Source: Parietaria judaica
Lineage: Eukaryota > Streptophyta > Magnoliopsida > Rosales > Urticaceae
Length of the DNA: 64,000 nucleotides
Direction: 5' to 3'
Assembly: GCA_954871525.1 (NCBI GenBank)
Contig: OX940860.1
Location: forward strand, 25,328,001 to 25,392,000
Shown here piece by piece: positions 11,414 to 22,430 of the stretch (position 1 is its first letter; each line of letters starts with the position of its first letter). The translations under genes were made by a program, and so were the position numbers. Below the pieces are notes generated by a model. That model searched no databases and was not told the origin of the DNA. It worked only from the letters and a program-made list of their open reading frames with translations.

Positions 11414-14400
11414 TTGTTGTTTGCCGAGCAGGAAATGCACCTGGACGAACAGAATGGCGAGTGTGACGCCAAGGCCCGGGCAGAAGTGATCAGTGTGCCG
11501 ATCAGCCCAGAGGCCGAGCAGACCTGTCCGGAGGAGACCAGCGAGAAGGTTTTCCTCATCGAGGATAAGGTTATTGCAAACCTCCTCGTAGACGGAGAGA
11601 AGAAGGTCAGTACCGACGTATGGTACTTAGACAACGGAGCTAGCAACCACATGACTGGGGACCGAGCTAAGTTTGAAGAGCTCGATGAGAAGATCACGGG
11701 CAGCGTGAAATTCGGCGACGGATCAGTCGTAGAGATCAGAGGCAGAGGGTCGATCCTGTTCGAGTGCAAGAATGGCGACCAGCGTCTGATGACCCAGGTG
11801 TATTTCATCCCGAAGTTGAAGAGCAACATCATCAGTCTAGGGCAGATGACTGAGATCGGGAATACGGTGTTGCTGCAAGGGTTCTACCTGAAGATGTGGA
11901 CCAAGGAAGGAGAGCTGTTGATGAAGGTGGAGCGAACACCCAACAGACTCTACAAGATTCTCCTGAAGACATGCCAGCCCGTCTGTCTTATGGCATCGAT
12001 GGCAGACCCGGCTTGGCTATGGCACGCACGGCTCGGACACGTGAATTTTCACGCGCTCAAGATGATGGGCGAGAAGAAGATGGCCTTTGGGGTTCCCAAG
12101 ATAGAACACCCCGACCAGCTATGTGAGTGCTGCATGATCGCGAAGCAGGCGAGGATACCGTTTCCGATCAAGACCAAATTCCGAGCAGAGAGACCCCTAC
12201 AGTTGGTGCATGCAGACCTATGTGGTCCAGTCACCCCAGCAACTTTGGCAGGTAACAAGTATTTTATTTTACTTGTTGATGATTACAGTCGCTGGATGTG
12301 GGTTTATATGCTTAAGGAAAAGAGCGGAGCCTTTGAGGTCTTCAAGAAGTTCAAGAAGATCGTGGAGAATGGCTCGGTGCACAGGTTAAAGGTCTTGCGT
12401 ACAGACCGAGGAGGAGAATTCACTTCCCAGCAGTTCGGAGAGTTCTGCGACCAGGAAGGAGTTCAACGTCACCTGTCTGCACCCCACACGCCCCAGCAGA
12501 ATGGCGTAGTGGAAAGGCGAAACCGAACTGTGATGAACACAGCGAGGAGCTTGCTCAAGAGCATGCAAGTTCCAGCCCGATTTTGGGCAGAAGCAGTAAG
12601 ACATGCGGTCTACCTGCTCAATCGTTTGCCGACCAAAGCGCTAGGAGAGCGTACCCCCTACCAGGCGTGGAAAGGGAAGAAACCCCACTTAGAACACTTG
12701 AAAGTGTTCGGGTGCACCGCACACGTGAAGATTGCGGGGCCACATCTCAAGAAGTTGGATGACAGGAGTCAGAAGATGGTGTACCTTGGCGTTGAAGAAG
12801 GAAGCAAGGCACACAGACTCTACGATCCACGACGCGGCAGACTCCAAGTGAGCAGAGATGCTGTGTTCGAAGAGGAGATGAAGTGGGATTGGCGCGACGA
12901 GAATGGAGAACCCGAGCAGAACTCAGTGGAGTTCATTGTCGAAGACGACCAGGATGTTGCCGAGCAAGAGCAGCCCGGAACACCCAGCTCGGAAACAATC
13001 TTGCCAGAGACGAGAGAACCCAGCCCGGGAGAGAATAGCCCGGACACACCACGGACACCAAGTCCGAGCAGGACCAGCCCGTCCAGCTCGGGAGATTCCT
13101 CCATAAAAGACGGCCCAAGAGGATTCCGACCTCTAGCAGACGTCTACGATCAGACTCAAGAAGTGGAGATGAGCCTGGAGGAACTTTCTTTGTTGTGTGC
13201 AGAAGAACCAGCCAGCTTCCAGGAGGCAGCAGCCGAGCAGGAGTGGCAGGAAGCAATGAAGAAGGAGATGGAGTCCATTGAGAAGAACAGGACATGGGAG
13301 CTTACCGACCTGCCCAAAGATCACAATCCCATCGGCCTGAAGTGGGTGTTTAAGCTGAAGAAGGACACTGAGGGGAATGTCCTTAAGCATAAGGCAAGGC
13401 TGGTAGCTAAAGGCTACGTGCAGAGGAAAGGCATAGACTTTGAGGAAGTCTTTGCTCCAGTAGCAAGACTGGACACGATCAGACTCATCCTAGCCCTAGC
13501 AGCTCATCGAGGTTGGGAAATTCACCATCTGGATGTCAAATCGGCATTCCTAAACGGTGACCTCGAAGAAGAAGTGTACGTCAAGCAACCAGAGGGGTTC
13601 GGCGTCACGGCCAAGGAGCAGAAGGTGTACAAGCTATCCAAGGCCTTATACGGGTTAAAACAAGCACCAAGAGCGTGGAATATCCGCCTTGACAAGAGCT
13701 TGAAGAACCTTGGATTCACAAAGTGCTTGAGCGAGCAGGCAGTCTACACCAGGAGTTCCGGGCAGGAAACTCTGATCGTGGGAGTGTATGTGGACGACCT
13801 GATCGTCACAGGATCCAGCGCAGGAGGCGTAGATGGATTCAAGCAGCAGATGATGGCCGAATTCGAGATGAGTGACCTCGGATTACTTACGTACTACCTC
13901 GGTCTCGAGGTGGAACAGAAGAAGGACTGCATTACGCTGAAGCAGTCGGCCTACGCGAAGAAGATCCTTAAACAGTTCGAGATGGCGGACTGTAACTCGA
14001 GCAGATACCCAATGGAGGCGAAGCTGCAGCTCGGGAAGGATGCTGAAGGGAGAAGAGTGGATCCCACGGAGTACAGACGCGTGATCGGGTGCCTGAGGTA
14101 TCTCACCCACACCCGACCAGACATTTCACACGCAGTCGGGATAGTCAGTCGATACATGGAGAAGCCCACGAGTGCACACCAGCAGGCGGTGAAGCACATC
14201 TTGCGTTACGTGAAGGGCACGACGAACTACGGGATCCAGTACAACCGAGGAAGTGGAGCAGAAGTACTAGTCGGCTTTACGGACAGTGATCTGGCCGGTG
14301 ATATCGATGACAGGAAGAGTACCGGAGGGATGTCGTTCTACCTCAACGGAAACCTGATCACCTGGCAGTCTCAAAAGCAGCAGACAGTAGCTCTATCCTC

Positions 14401-15058
14401 GTGCGAAGCAGAGTTCATGGCGGCAACCGCAGCAGCATGTCAAGCTATGTGGTTGAAGGGGCTACTTAGTGAAGTGACCGGATCCGAGCAGAGACCAGCT
14501 ACTCTCTACGTGGACAACAAGTCTGCAATTGCGTTGATGAAGAATCCAGTGTTCCATGGACGGAGCAAACACATTGACACGAAGTTTCACTACTTTCGTG
14601 AGTGTGTGGAGAAGCGAGAGATCATCGTGGAATTCGTCAACACGAGGGAGCAACGGGTAGACATTCTTACTAAGGCTCTAGGGAGAGTCAAGTTCGAAGA
14701 GATGAGAGAGCTGCTCGGAGTGAATAGAGTGGAAGCAAGTCAAGCTTACGGGGGAGAATGTGAGCTTAAGCTTGACTTAGTCCGGGTGACGACCAGAACC
14801 CAGGACGGGCAGAAACACTTGCGAGGAGTCAGCCCGGGTACCGACCAGAACAGAAGACGGACAGTCGTTCAGCCCAGCTCGGGTGAACACGAGCAGAGTG
14901 TCCGGATAGAAGGCAAGCTCAGCCCGGGGCATACGAGCAGGTCAGCTCGGGGACAGAGAGACTGTCCGGGCAGGAAAAGGAAACTCTACCCAGAAAGGAA
15001 GACGCGTAGCTTGAGGAACAAGCAAAGATCAAGTCAAAGATTTGATAGGATTATTTAG
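11414..15058 (+). CDS. copia polyprotein (protease, integrase, RT, RNase H), gag missing
   Basis: An uninterrupted frame of about 1,214 codons. In order: aspartic protease [14 protein letters not shown] (about residues 70-83); integrase zinc-binding HARLGH (204-209) and CECC (237-240); integrase core D268, D331 (RTDRGGEF) and E367 (QNGVVERRN); reverse transcriptase with KWVFKLK and [10 protein letters not shown] and catalytic YVDD (792-795); RNase H with SSCEAEF and DNKSAI. Retrotransposition normally also needs gag and two LTRs, which are absent here. The frame has no normal start: the first codon is TTG just after the deletion junction, and the first ATG is 20 bp further on. It runs through the polypurine tract and about 99 codons into the 3' LTR before stopping, an unusual overlap. 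Lack of stops over 3.6 kb suggests the element is young. Confidence 0.85.
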   Translation: MLFAEQEMHLDEQNGECDAKARAEVISVPISPEAEQTCPEETSEKVFLIEDKVIANLLVDGEKKVSTDVWYLDNGASNHMTGDRAKFEELDEKITGSVKFGDGSVVEIRGRGSILFECKNGDQRLMTQVYFIPKLKSNIISLGQMTEIGNTVLLQGFYLKMWTKEGELLMKVERTPNRLYKILLKTCQPVCLMASMADPAWLWHARLGHVNFHALKMMGEKKMAFGVPKIEHPDQLCECCMIAKQARIPFPIKTKFRAERPLQLVHADLCGPVTPATLAGNKYFILLVDDYSRWMWVYMLKEKSGAFEVFKKFKKIVENGSVHRLKVLRTDRGGEFTSQQFGEFCDQEGVQRHLSAPHTPQQNGVVERRNRTVMNTARSLLKSMQVPARFWAEAVRHAVYLLNRLPTKALGERTPYQAWKGKKPHLEHLKVFGCTAHVKIAGPHLKKLDDRSQKMVYLGVEEGSKAHRLYDPRRGRLQVSRDAVFEEEMKWDWRDENGEPEQNSVEFIVEDDQDVAEQEQPGTPSSETILPETREPSPGENSPDTPRTPSPSRTSPSSSGDSSIKDGPRGFRPLADVYDQTQEVEMSLEELSLLCAEEPASFQEAAAEQEWQEAMKKEMESIEKNRTWELTDLPKDHNPIGLKWVFKLKKDTEGNVLKHKARLVAKGYVQRKGIDFEEVFAPVARLDTIRLILALAAHRGWEIHHLDVKSAFLNGDLEEEVYVKQPEGFGVTAKEQKVYKLSKALYGLKQAPRAWNIRLDKSLKNLGFTKCLSEQAVYTRSSGQETLIVGVYVDDLIVTGSSAGGVDGFKQQMMAEFEMSDLGLLTYYLGLEVEQKKDCITLKQSAYAKKILKQFEMADCNSSRYPMEAKLQLGKDAEGRRVDPTEYRRVIGCLRYLTHTRPDISHAVGIVSRYMEKPTSAHQQAVKHILRYVKGTTNYGIQYNRGSGAEVLVGFTDSDLAGDIDDRKSTGGMSFYLNGNLITWQSQKQQTVALSSCEAEFMAATAAACQAMWLKGLLSEVTGSEQRPATLYVDNKSAIALMKNPVFHGRSKHIDTKFHYFRECVEKREIIVEFVNTREQRVDILTKALGRVKFEEMRELLGVNRVEASQAYGGECELKLDLVRVTTRTQDGQKHLRGVSPGTDQNRRRTVVQPSSGEHEQSVRIEGKLSPGHTSRSARGQRDCPGRKRKLYPERKTRSLRNKQRSSQRFDRII

Positions 15059-15317
15059 GGTAGTTTCCTGATTTTGTGCGATTCTGTTAGCTAGGGTTTC
15101 CGTCTACAAGAGGCTATATAAACCTAGCATGTACACATTGTAAAGTGTCGATTGTGTAGTGTAGAGTCCATTAGAATTTTGAGTTTATCTTCTTGTATTG
15201 CCTTCGATTATTAATCAAGAGAATTTCTTCTCCCAAAAGTTTGTGTCCTTTATTTTTGGTTCGATTTCTTTTGGTGTTATTCGTGTTCTTTGCAGATCCG
15301 TGAATTGGGATCCAACA
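14759..15317 (+). repeat. copia 3' LTR
   Basis: 559 bp, preceded by the polypurine tract GGGGGAGAA. Opens with TGTGAGC and closes with CCAACA. A TATA-like CTATATAAACC at about 15114 marks the LTR promoter. Confidence 0.85.
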
Positions 15318-15341
15318 TTAAGGTCCTTTAAGTGCCAAATT

Positions 15342-16667
15342 TCATTTACTAGCAATCATTCGAATGCCGGCAAAGTCCGAGGTTTCAGAGTTCTCGTCGT
15401 ACCAAGATAACAATGTCATGACATGAAGGCTTGTCCTCGTGACTTGTCATCCAAAACCACATAGCTGTCTTGAATGATACGATTGTCTGTTGCCACCAAT
15501 TCAGGTTTGTTCATCAAATCCAAGCCAAGAGCTTTCCCAGCGAGACCATAGTTGTGGTTTCTGAAAAATTAAATTTAGAACCAATCACTATTTTTATTTC
15601 AAGCTCAAATTATTTTGGTGCAATCAACGATTTGTCTTGTATATAGTTGTAAAATTTAATAAAAGAGATACTAACTGAGCGAGTTGGATTGCTCCACGGG
15701 GGTTGTATAGCTTTCCCGATGCGCATGGCCAATCAAGGGATGCGCAGAAGTTAGCCTCGGTAAGATCAGCCGTGACGGTGTCAATGTGGCAGAGTCCCCA
15801 TGCATAGGGGTCCATTGTGCCGGACCGTTCACCTTCACCAAGAAAACACTACTACTTTGTTTTAACATGGTTTATAAAACCTTCGGGTACCGTACACCGC
15901 TTCATGGTCCAGTTTTGTGGGTACTAGGTTACAGGTATACCAAAAATATGTATTTCATAAAATATATAATAAATATTAAAAAATACTAATTATAAATATT
16001 TCAATAATAACTTAAATAATAATTAATGTTTCCAGCAAAATTGTGAATTTTAGACGCTTTTCTGCAGCCAATTCCGACAGCCGGGGGACTATTAGGCCTA
16101 CCTGTGGTTGCCTGAGAGATTTGGCCAAGGAAAGCGGCGATCTCCCTCTTACGCGTGGCGACATCCCCGATGGTCCCAAATGCCGGGAAAGCATCGGCGG
16201 CGGCAAGGAAGGCAGTAGGAGTAGAAATTGGTGCTGGGGCAGTCGTTACGGTGCTTGAAAATCTCGTTGAAGAGCGACTTGCTGACGACGTTGGCGATGC
16301 TGTTCACGGTGCTGTTCTCTAGCTTGCAGCGGTACAGGCAGTATTTGGGCTTTTGGCGCCGGTGTCCAAGCACCGGGCGCCAAAGGAGAAAAAAGTGAAA
16401 TGGACGCAGCATCTGTTCCGACCACACGGCGGGTTGTCGAACTTGGGGCCGCACCTTTTGTCGGCCCTCTCCTGGTTCCAGCACATGCTCTGGCAGCCTT
16501 TTTCAGCGCTGCAGTAAGCCTCCTTGATACCACAGTGGCCAAACTTGCTGCAGCAAGTGTAATCGGAGCACGTGGCCAAACTTGTTGAAACGTTCCGCCG
16601 ACGCAATCGCAGCGAAGACAGTGGCAGAAAAGAAGATCAAAAGAGCAGCACTTATAATAAGCTTCAT
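15342..16667 (-). pseudogene. UDA-like two-domain chitin-binding lectin/chitinase-like pseudogene
   Basis: Three-exon family member. Exon 1 is 16667-16102 (signal peptide, two hevein domains, start of the GH19-like part), exon 2 is 15832-15676 and exon 3 is 15560-15342. Against the gene at 18.4-20.0 kb, exon 1 lost 8 nt at the start of the first hevein domain (removing its first cysteine), has a frame change inside the second domain and lost 2 nt after FYSY. Its length of 566 nt no longer fits the phase of the intron. Exon 3 has an internal deletion of roughly 165 bp. Exon 2 is complete, with DWPCASGK and the PRGAIQL segment that the other two genes have lost, and its donor joins exon 3 in frame (CA, then A AAC CAC). 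The glutamate of the family motif HETTG is Ala here (QATTG), as in UDA-type proteins. A copia element sits 24 bp after the stop. Confidence 0.85.
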
Positions 16668-16732
16668 TTTTCTATTCTCAAGGAATGTTCCTAAGTGAGA
16701 GAGGTGTGATTTATTTGAAGAGTTTGGATTTC

Positions 16733-16740
16733 CATATATA
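16733..16740 (-). promoter_or_regulatory. TATA box of UDA-like pseudogene
   Basis: TATATATG on the minus strand about 65 bp upstream of the ATG, in the GTGGCTATA context shared with the other family promoters. Confidence 0.5.
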
Positions 16741-16759
16741 GCCACTTCATGGAAACTCA

Positions 16760-17639
16760 GGAATTTCAATGATCTCAGTCAAAATAAAATAAAAAAAATT
16801 GTTTTAACACAATAATAACTTAGAGAGGAGCCCCATGACAGAGCCAAGTTGAAGATATATCACATTACATATTTATATCCAAAAAAAATTTAATGTATTA
16901 AAGTTGCTTTGTAAATTTATTGGGTCCACTCGCGTCAATCATTTAGCAAAAGAGAGTGAATACTCAAACAAGGTTGGACATGCTAAACTCAAGCCTCTCT
17001 TTTGCTGTCATTAACCTCTGTTTGTAGAAATTCAAAGTTTTATTCAATTTCTTAAGTTTTCGAATGCTCCCTCGTACATGTCTATACATGATGTTTATAT
17101 AGAACTATATGTCTATATCCAAAGACCCTAAGAAAAAATGACATATAGATTAACCCTGAAACGGTATAATTCGCTAAACAACATAAAGAAAAAGATATAA
17201 ATAGTAATGAAAATAAAAGGAAAAAAATTAAAACTAACCGATTGCTTAGAGAAAATTATTCAAGTAAAGTGAAAATGATATGTGAAACTCTCTTTACAAG
17301 AATAAATGTTGAACATGCCGTATGAGTCCCTTCACAATGAAATAATCGCCATTAATTTTAGTAGGCAATGAGTCTATATAACTGTTTTTGGACATTTGAG
17401 ATACATGCAAATATATCAAAAGATTTTTTATATGCAGATATATATAAAATTAAACCAATAATAACTTAGAGGAGGCCTATGATAGCGCAAAATGAAAATG
17501 ACTCTTACGCCAAGTTGAAGATATATCATATTAAAAAAAAATTGTACTTTTAACTGCTTTTTGAAGTTGATATCAAAGTGGAACAAAATATTTACACAAG
17601 AGTCTCCACAAATATAAGCACTAAAATTCTTTTATCAGA
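16760..17639. repeat. cluster spacer block, copy 2
   Basis: The uninterrupted version of the spacer seen at 8.6-10.9 kb: GTATATCCAAAGACCCT-type phrase at about 17110, GTGAAACTCTCTTTAC, GCCATTAATTTTAGTAGGC at about 17348, ATACATGCAAATATATC, and GAAAATGACTCTTACGCC at about 17490. It shows where the insertion at 9022-10345 entered copy 1. Confidence 0.6.
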
Positions 17640-18000
17640 CGGTCATTCGTCGGATACCGACGGAGACCGAGATTTCTGAGAGCTCATCTTACCAGTATTT
17701 CGTATCAACTCCGTAACTCACACCGAGCAAATCACAATACCTATTGTAGAAGCCAATGCTAGTAGTAACGACACTTGGATACCCTAAAGAGCCTTTGATC
17801 ATTTTTTCTAATAACATCGCCAGATCGAGGGAATCTAGTTATGTCGGAGTTAGCTTTAATAATAAGGTAATGACATGAACGCTTGTCGTCATGACGAGTT
17901 ATCCAGAACCACATGCATGCATGTTGCCACTGATTCAAGATTGTTTATCAAATCCAATCCAAGAGCTTTACCGATGAGATTATAATTTTTTATTCTAAAA
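17640..18000 (-). pseudogene. isolated exon-3 relic of a UDA-like gene
   Basis: The minus strand is homologous throughout to exon 3 of the neighbouring genes. Recognisable stretches are the CCAGTATTTCGTATCAACTCCGTA region (protein end), the AGCAAATCACAATACCT region (the YKRYCDLLG block), TCCAGAACCACATG (the FWMT block) and the exon start near 17990. It contains many substitutions and indels and no open frame. No exon 1 or 2 follows to the right: the next sequence is already the 3' flank of the gene at 18.4 kb. It is a dead remnant left by unequal exchange or deletion. Confidence 0.75.
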
Positions 18001-18386
18001 TTTGATTAAGAACCAAACTTCATTTTTATTTCAAGTTTACAAATCTATGTTGTGACCAACGGTTTTTTCTTATAGTTTAAGAATTTAATACTTATTTCAG
18101 TTGCAACCGCAATAGCTTAAATTAATATTCAAGAATGAAATACTTTAATTCAAAATAAAAGTGGCTCTATTAATTCTTGCACATAAAAACACAACAACAA
18201 TAAGGTCGATACAAGGTTTGGAAATACTTAGGTTTGAAGATAATATAGTAAAGGACATCAGAAGGAAGCAAATTAACTCTAACATCACACATAGGAAAGA
18301 GCCAACAACTTAATTCCTTTTCCATTTATTCTATTTAACTTATAGCCGCCTTATTAGGGTCGACCTTGAGTTCCAAACTTCATTTA
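18001..18386 (-). other. 3' flank of the UDA-like gene
   Basis: Shares AATAAAAGTGGCTC, AATAAGGTCGATACAAGGTT and AACTCTAACATCACACATAGG with the 3' flanks at 11.1 kb and 48.0-48.35 kb. Probable untranslated region; no other gene. Confidence 0.55.
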
Positions 18387-19995
18387 CTAAGCAACCATAC
18401 GGATTCCGGCGAAGTTCGAAGTTTCAGGGGCCTCTTCGTACCAGTATTTTGTGTCGACTCCGTAGCTAACACCGAGCAAATCACAATACCTCTTGTAATA
18501 GCTAACGCTGGTAGTAACAACACTTTGATGTCTGAAAGTGTCTTTGATCATTTTTCCAATAAGATAACCAGTTGGGAGTGTAGCTGGGTCAGAATTAGCT
18601 TTAATAACAATGTCATGGCATGAAGGCTTGTTGTCATGACGTGTCATCCAGAACCAAATGGCTGTCTTAAATGAAACGATTGCGTCCGTTGCCGTTGCCA
18701 CCAATTCAGGATGGTTTATCAAATCCAATCCAAGAGTTTTATCAGTTAGTCCGTAGTTGTGGTTTCTGAAAATTAGATTATGAACCAAACAGGATTATTT
18801 CAAGTTATAAATTTATTTTGTTCTAAGAAACGATTGTCTTGTAATTTAAGAATTTAATAAACGAGATACTAACTGAGTGAGTTAGTCCAAGGGATGTGCA
18901 AAAGTCAGACCTAGTGAGTTCCTTCTTGATAGTGGTAATGTGGCAAAGTCCCCATGTATAATCACGGTCCACTAAGCCGGACCCTTTGCCTTCACCTTCA
19001 CCTTCACCTTCATATATAAAAACACTCTTACTGTGTAGGTGTAGCATGCAAAGATAAACTGAGTGCCTTGTGTTTTAAAGAGTTCTAGAAACCGTACACC
19101 ACTTGATGGTCCAATTTTGTGGGTATAAAAAATTAGGTTACAAATATACCAAAAATGTGTATTTCATAAAATATGTAAATTAGTATTTAAAAATAATAAT
19201 TATAAATGTAAATCAATTAAAAATCAATTTAATTTAAAATTAAAATTTCCAGCCAAATTTTCAAGTTTAGAGGGCTTTCTTCAGCCAAAAAAGCAATTCT
19301 TAATCTTGAATGCCAACCTTTATTTTTTATTTTACTTCCATATGATAAGTACTACAATGAAAACTATATATAATTGGCGTGAATCCTTTTATGGGAACCC
19401 GAAACACATTAGGCCTACCTGTGGTTGCCTGAGAGATTTGGCCAAGGAAAGCGGCGATCTCCCTCTTACGCGTGGCGACATCCCCGACGGTCCCAAACGC
19501 CGGGAAAGCCTCGGCGGCGGCAAGGAAGGCACGGTAGGAGTAGAAATGGGTGCTGGGGCATTCGTTACGGTGCTTGAACATCTCGTTGAAGAGCGACTTG
19601 CTGACAATGTCGGCAATGCTGTTCACGGTGCTGTTAGCTAGGTTGCAGCGATATTTGCAATATTTGGGGTTATCGCAATGTTGCGACAAGCACCGGGGGC
19701 CAAAGGAGAAAAAACTGAGTAAGACGCAGCAGTGGTTCCGCCCACACGGTGGGTTGCCGACTTCGGGGCCGCACTTAAAGTCGACCCTCTCCTGGCTCCA
19801 GCACATGCTCTGGCAGCCTTGCTCGTCGCTGCAGTGACCCACCGTCAGACCACAGTAGCCATACTTGCTGCAGCAAGTGTAATCTGAGCACGTGCTATTG
19901 TTGAAGTTCCGCCCGCATCGTTCGGCCGACGCAATCGCAACCAAGACAGTGGCAGAAAAGAAGATCAAAAGAGCAGCATTTATAATAAGCTTCAT
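18387..19995 (-). CDS. UDA-like chitin-binding lectin with GH19 chitinase-like domain
   Basis: Secreted lectin-type protein. Exon 1 (19995-19419): signal peptide ending IASA, hevein domain 1 (eight Cys, sugar patch SKYGY), hevein domain 2 (eight Cys, but 11 residues between the CC pair and the next Cys instead of about 5), an NST sequon, then the GH19 start with HRNECPSTHFYSY and [18 protein letters not shown]. The catalytic Glu of class I chitinases (HETTG) is Ala, so hydrolysis is not expected. Exon 2 (19007-18874) begins in a GTGAAG repeat. Exon 3 (18765-18387) is open and encodes NHNYG, FKTAIWFWM, PSCHD and YKRYCDLLGVSY. Exon 2 lacks 44 nt kept in the pseudogene at 15.7 kb. With the ordinary donor (GTTAGT) the message shifts frame and stops at 18744-18742 after about 244 codons. 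A donor-like AG/GTCTGA at 18911/18910 would restore the frame. Exon 1 is certain; full product is not. ATG chosen just before the signal peptide, 60 bp from a TATA box. Confidence 0.8.
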
Positions 19996-20052
19996 TTTTC
20001 TATTCTCAATGAATGTTCCGAAGTGAGTGATTTGGGTATTAGAGTTTTGATT

Positions 20053-20062
20053 TCTATTTATA
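20053..20062 (-). promoter_or_regulatory. TATA box of UDA-like gene
   Basis: TATAAATAGA on the minus strand in the context GTGGCTATAAATAGAAATC, about 60 bp upstream of the ATG. The gene at 48.4-49.9 kb has the identical core. Confidence 0.65.
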
Positions 20063-20539
20063 GCCACTTTTTACATCACATTGTCTATTAATTTACTTAA
20101 AAAGTCAGTATAATGCAAACTCCGGAATTTCAATGAGATCTCAGTAAAAAAAAATGTTCAACACTAAATTTATAGGATAAATTCATTGTGCGGTCTCTTT
20201 TTGTTTACTAGAAAACCAATTCATTATAATACTATAGGGCGTAAAGTTAAGCCACTTCGCAAATAGATCACCTCTAAAAAACACATTTTCCTTAAGATAA
20301 AAAATGGTGGATATTTTAGGATTTATAGTAACCATTATATATTAAAAAAATTCATTTATCACAGTTAAATCCTTGAACTGTGATAAATGATTATTGGTGG
20401 TAAAAATCCGTATCGCACGCTACATTTTGATTGCAATATAAGGAATTTTGTTGATTCCCATTTTAAAGCGCTCAAAAATACTACGAGTTCAATAAACTTG
20501 CTAGGATCGTTCAATTCCTGAGCAGCTCAAAAATACTAG
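20063..20539. other. upstream region, no gene seen
   Basis: AT-rich sequence upstream of the UDA-like gene. The phrase GTCAGTATAATGCAAACTC occurs here (about 20104) and again near 21440. Confidence 0.35.
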
Positions 20540-20960
20540 GAGGTCAATTTGCCACAAAAAAACTTGTGACTATTTTGACAAGGTCATATGTAATAAATTG
20601 ATATTATCATAGTATCATGTATAGTAATAATCATTGCAATTATCACAGCACGCCGAAACCACTTTGAAAATCGTTATTATTGAAGTTTATCTTGCTATGA
20701 AGGGCAAACATGTGGTCTATTTTTTTATCAAATAATGCTGCGACATTCACATAAACATTGATGCTGTAGTTACCGGTAGGTGATAGGCTAATAATAGTGA
20801 TGAGGGGAACCTCTCAATACTGATTAATGTGGCGACAAAATTATAATGAAAATTGAAATAATAGATAACAATATTGAGATAGTCAAATTAAAATCGTTGA
20901 TTTGATGCATGGATTAGAGGTATCAAAATCGTATTCTGTCGAGAACTTTAAATTGAAAAA
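20540..20960. repeat. upstream block of the UDA-like genes, copy 1
   Basis: Shares a long series of phrases with 49.95-50.3 kb (GGTGATAGGCTAATAATAGT, GATGAGGGG, CAAAATTATAA) and with 27.0-27.13 plus 31.23-31.3 kb (TGACTATTTTGA, ATTATCACAGCAC, ATTATTGAAGTT). These are duplicated upstream sequences of the lectin genes. Confidence 0.65.
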
Positions 20961-21819
20961 AAAAAAATACAAAAAGGTTTCAATTTCTTTAATTGATTAT
21001 TCAAAACTGAAAATTATATCATCATAAGCTTAATATTTATAAAGAAAACCCTAGAGCAAAGAGGAAATGAAATACACAAGGGGAATTATGGTTTAGGTTT
21101 ATGGAATAAACATGACATCATAATAAGTTGGATAATAATGATAGCAAGGGAATAAAGTGGAGAGGGAATAAAGAAAACTTCTCTCGATAATTGCCCAAGC
21201 AAAATTACTGGAGTTAATTAAATCATGTGACTATGCTCCATAAATAGGAAATACTAGTTCCTAATTAGATTAGGACTTAAGATAATATATTTCGCTAAAG
21301 ATAAATAAATAACCCTAAAATATTTCAATATCTTTTGAATAATTAAAGATAATAAAATTATCCTAAATATTCCTCTTACCAATTAGTCAAGTTTATCTTC
21401 ACACTTTACATCAGATTATCTACAAATTTGTTTAAAGCGTCAGTATAATGCAAACTCGGAATTCTAATAATCTCAGTAAATAGATTAATGTTTAGAACTA
21501 ATGGTAAATTAGAAATATAATTTCCCAGTTGGGTTGGAAATAATAAATTAGGGTAAAAAATTATAAAAATTGTGCGCGTAAAGCTGCGAGGCGCCAAACT
21601 TAGTTGGGTTAAAATTGTGAGATTGACTTGAAAATTGTTAGGCTTTGAATGTGATATTTAAAAAAATTAGAATCACGTCACTAGGATTAGTTATGCAATA
21701 CGAAGAAATTGATAAGTGATAAGGTTACGCAATATTGGAAATTGTGAGGCGAGTTTATCGCGAACCCAACATTCACGAGCTCTACTGGACTATTGTTCGC
21801 CAGTCATGCGTTTTGTCAA
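20961..21819. other. intergenic, no gene seen
   Basis: AT-rich; no domain-bearing frame. The last 100 bp are GC-richer and form the left flank of the hAT element, continuing to its right at 26396. Confidence 0.4.
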
Positions 21820-22130
21820 CTCGCGAGTAATCCCAAAAATGTCGTAACCGGATTAAAATCCGGATCACGTTTTTTTTATATAAAAAAAAAACTCAAACCC
21901 GGATCTATCCGGGTCCGGTATAACAAGGAACATGATAATTCTGGTTCCGGGTATTTAAAAAAAAAACCAACGGCTCTTTAATCTGAGCCATTGGGGGCGG
22001 CAAAAGTAGCTGGACACGTGGCGCAAAAATAGAGTCGTTGGGTGCAACGGTCGAAATTGCTGTCAGGTCCCTGAAAATAGCCGTTAGACCTCGAAAACAC
22101 CACTTTACTCGAATTCCTACACATTTTCCC

Positions 22131-22140
22131 CTATAAATAC
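22131..22140 (+). promoter_or_regulatory. TATA box of hAT 1 transposase
   Basis: CTATAAATAC about 290 bp upstream of the ATG at 22431. Just upstream lies CACTTTACTCGAATTCC (22102-22118), found identically in hAT 2 at 27411-27427. Confidence 0.6.
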
Positions 22141-22430
22141 CCCACTTCAACCTCATTTTTTTCACACATCTTCTTCTCTTCATCTCTAATTCCCTCATAC
22201 TCTCATATTTCCGATTTTAGTCTATAGTTTAGCTACTTTATAATTATATAAATACTCTCTATATTTTTAGTTTAATATATTGTTTAGGTATTTTAGTTGT
22301 TATTAATTTAGTTTATTTAGTTGTTATTATTAGTATTTTAGTTTATTATTAGTTGTTGTTATTATTATTAGTGTTATTTAGTTTAATCTAGTTTTATTAA
22401 GCGTTATTATTAGTTTAATTTGTCGTTAAT

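Larger units (their letters stand above)
11302..15317 (+). mobile_element. Ty1/copia retrotransposon, 5'-deleted, with TTAAG target duplication
   Basis: The right LTR (14759-15317) starts TGTGAGC and ends CCAACA. The left end repeats only the first 106 bp of that LTR (11302-11407, two substitutions) and then jumps straight into the pol frame. Most of the 5' LTR, the primer binding site and gag are therefore missing. The target duplication TTAAG is at 11297-11301 and 15318-15322, so the element inserted as one unit and the deletion came before or after insertion. It lies 24 bp past the stop codon of the UDA-like pseudogene, in that gene's 3' untranslated region, on the opposite strand. Confidence 0.9.

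Noticed and set aside
18366..18623. 85-codon plus-strand frame, identical in protein to one at 48333-48590
   Set aside because: Antisense shadow of exon 3 of the two UDA-like genes; the identity only reflects the recent duplication.
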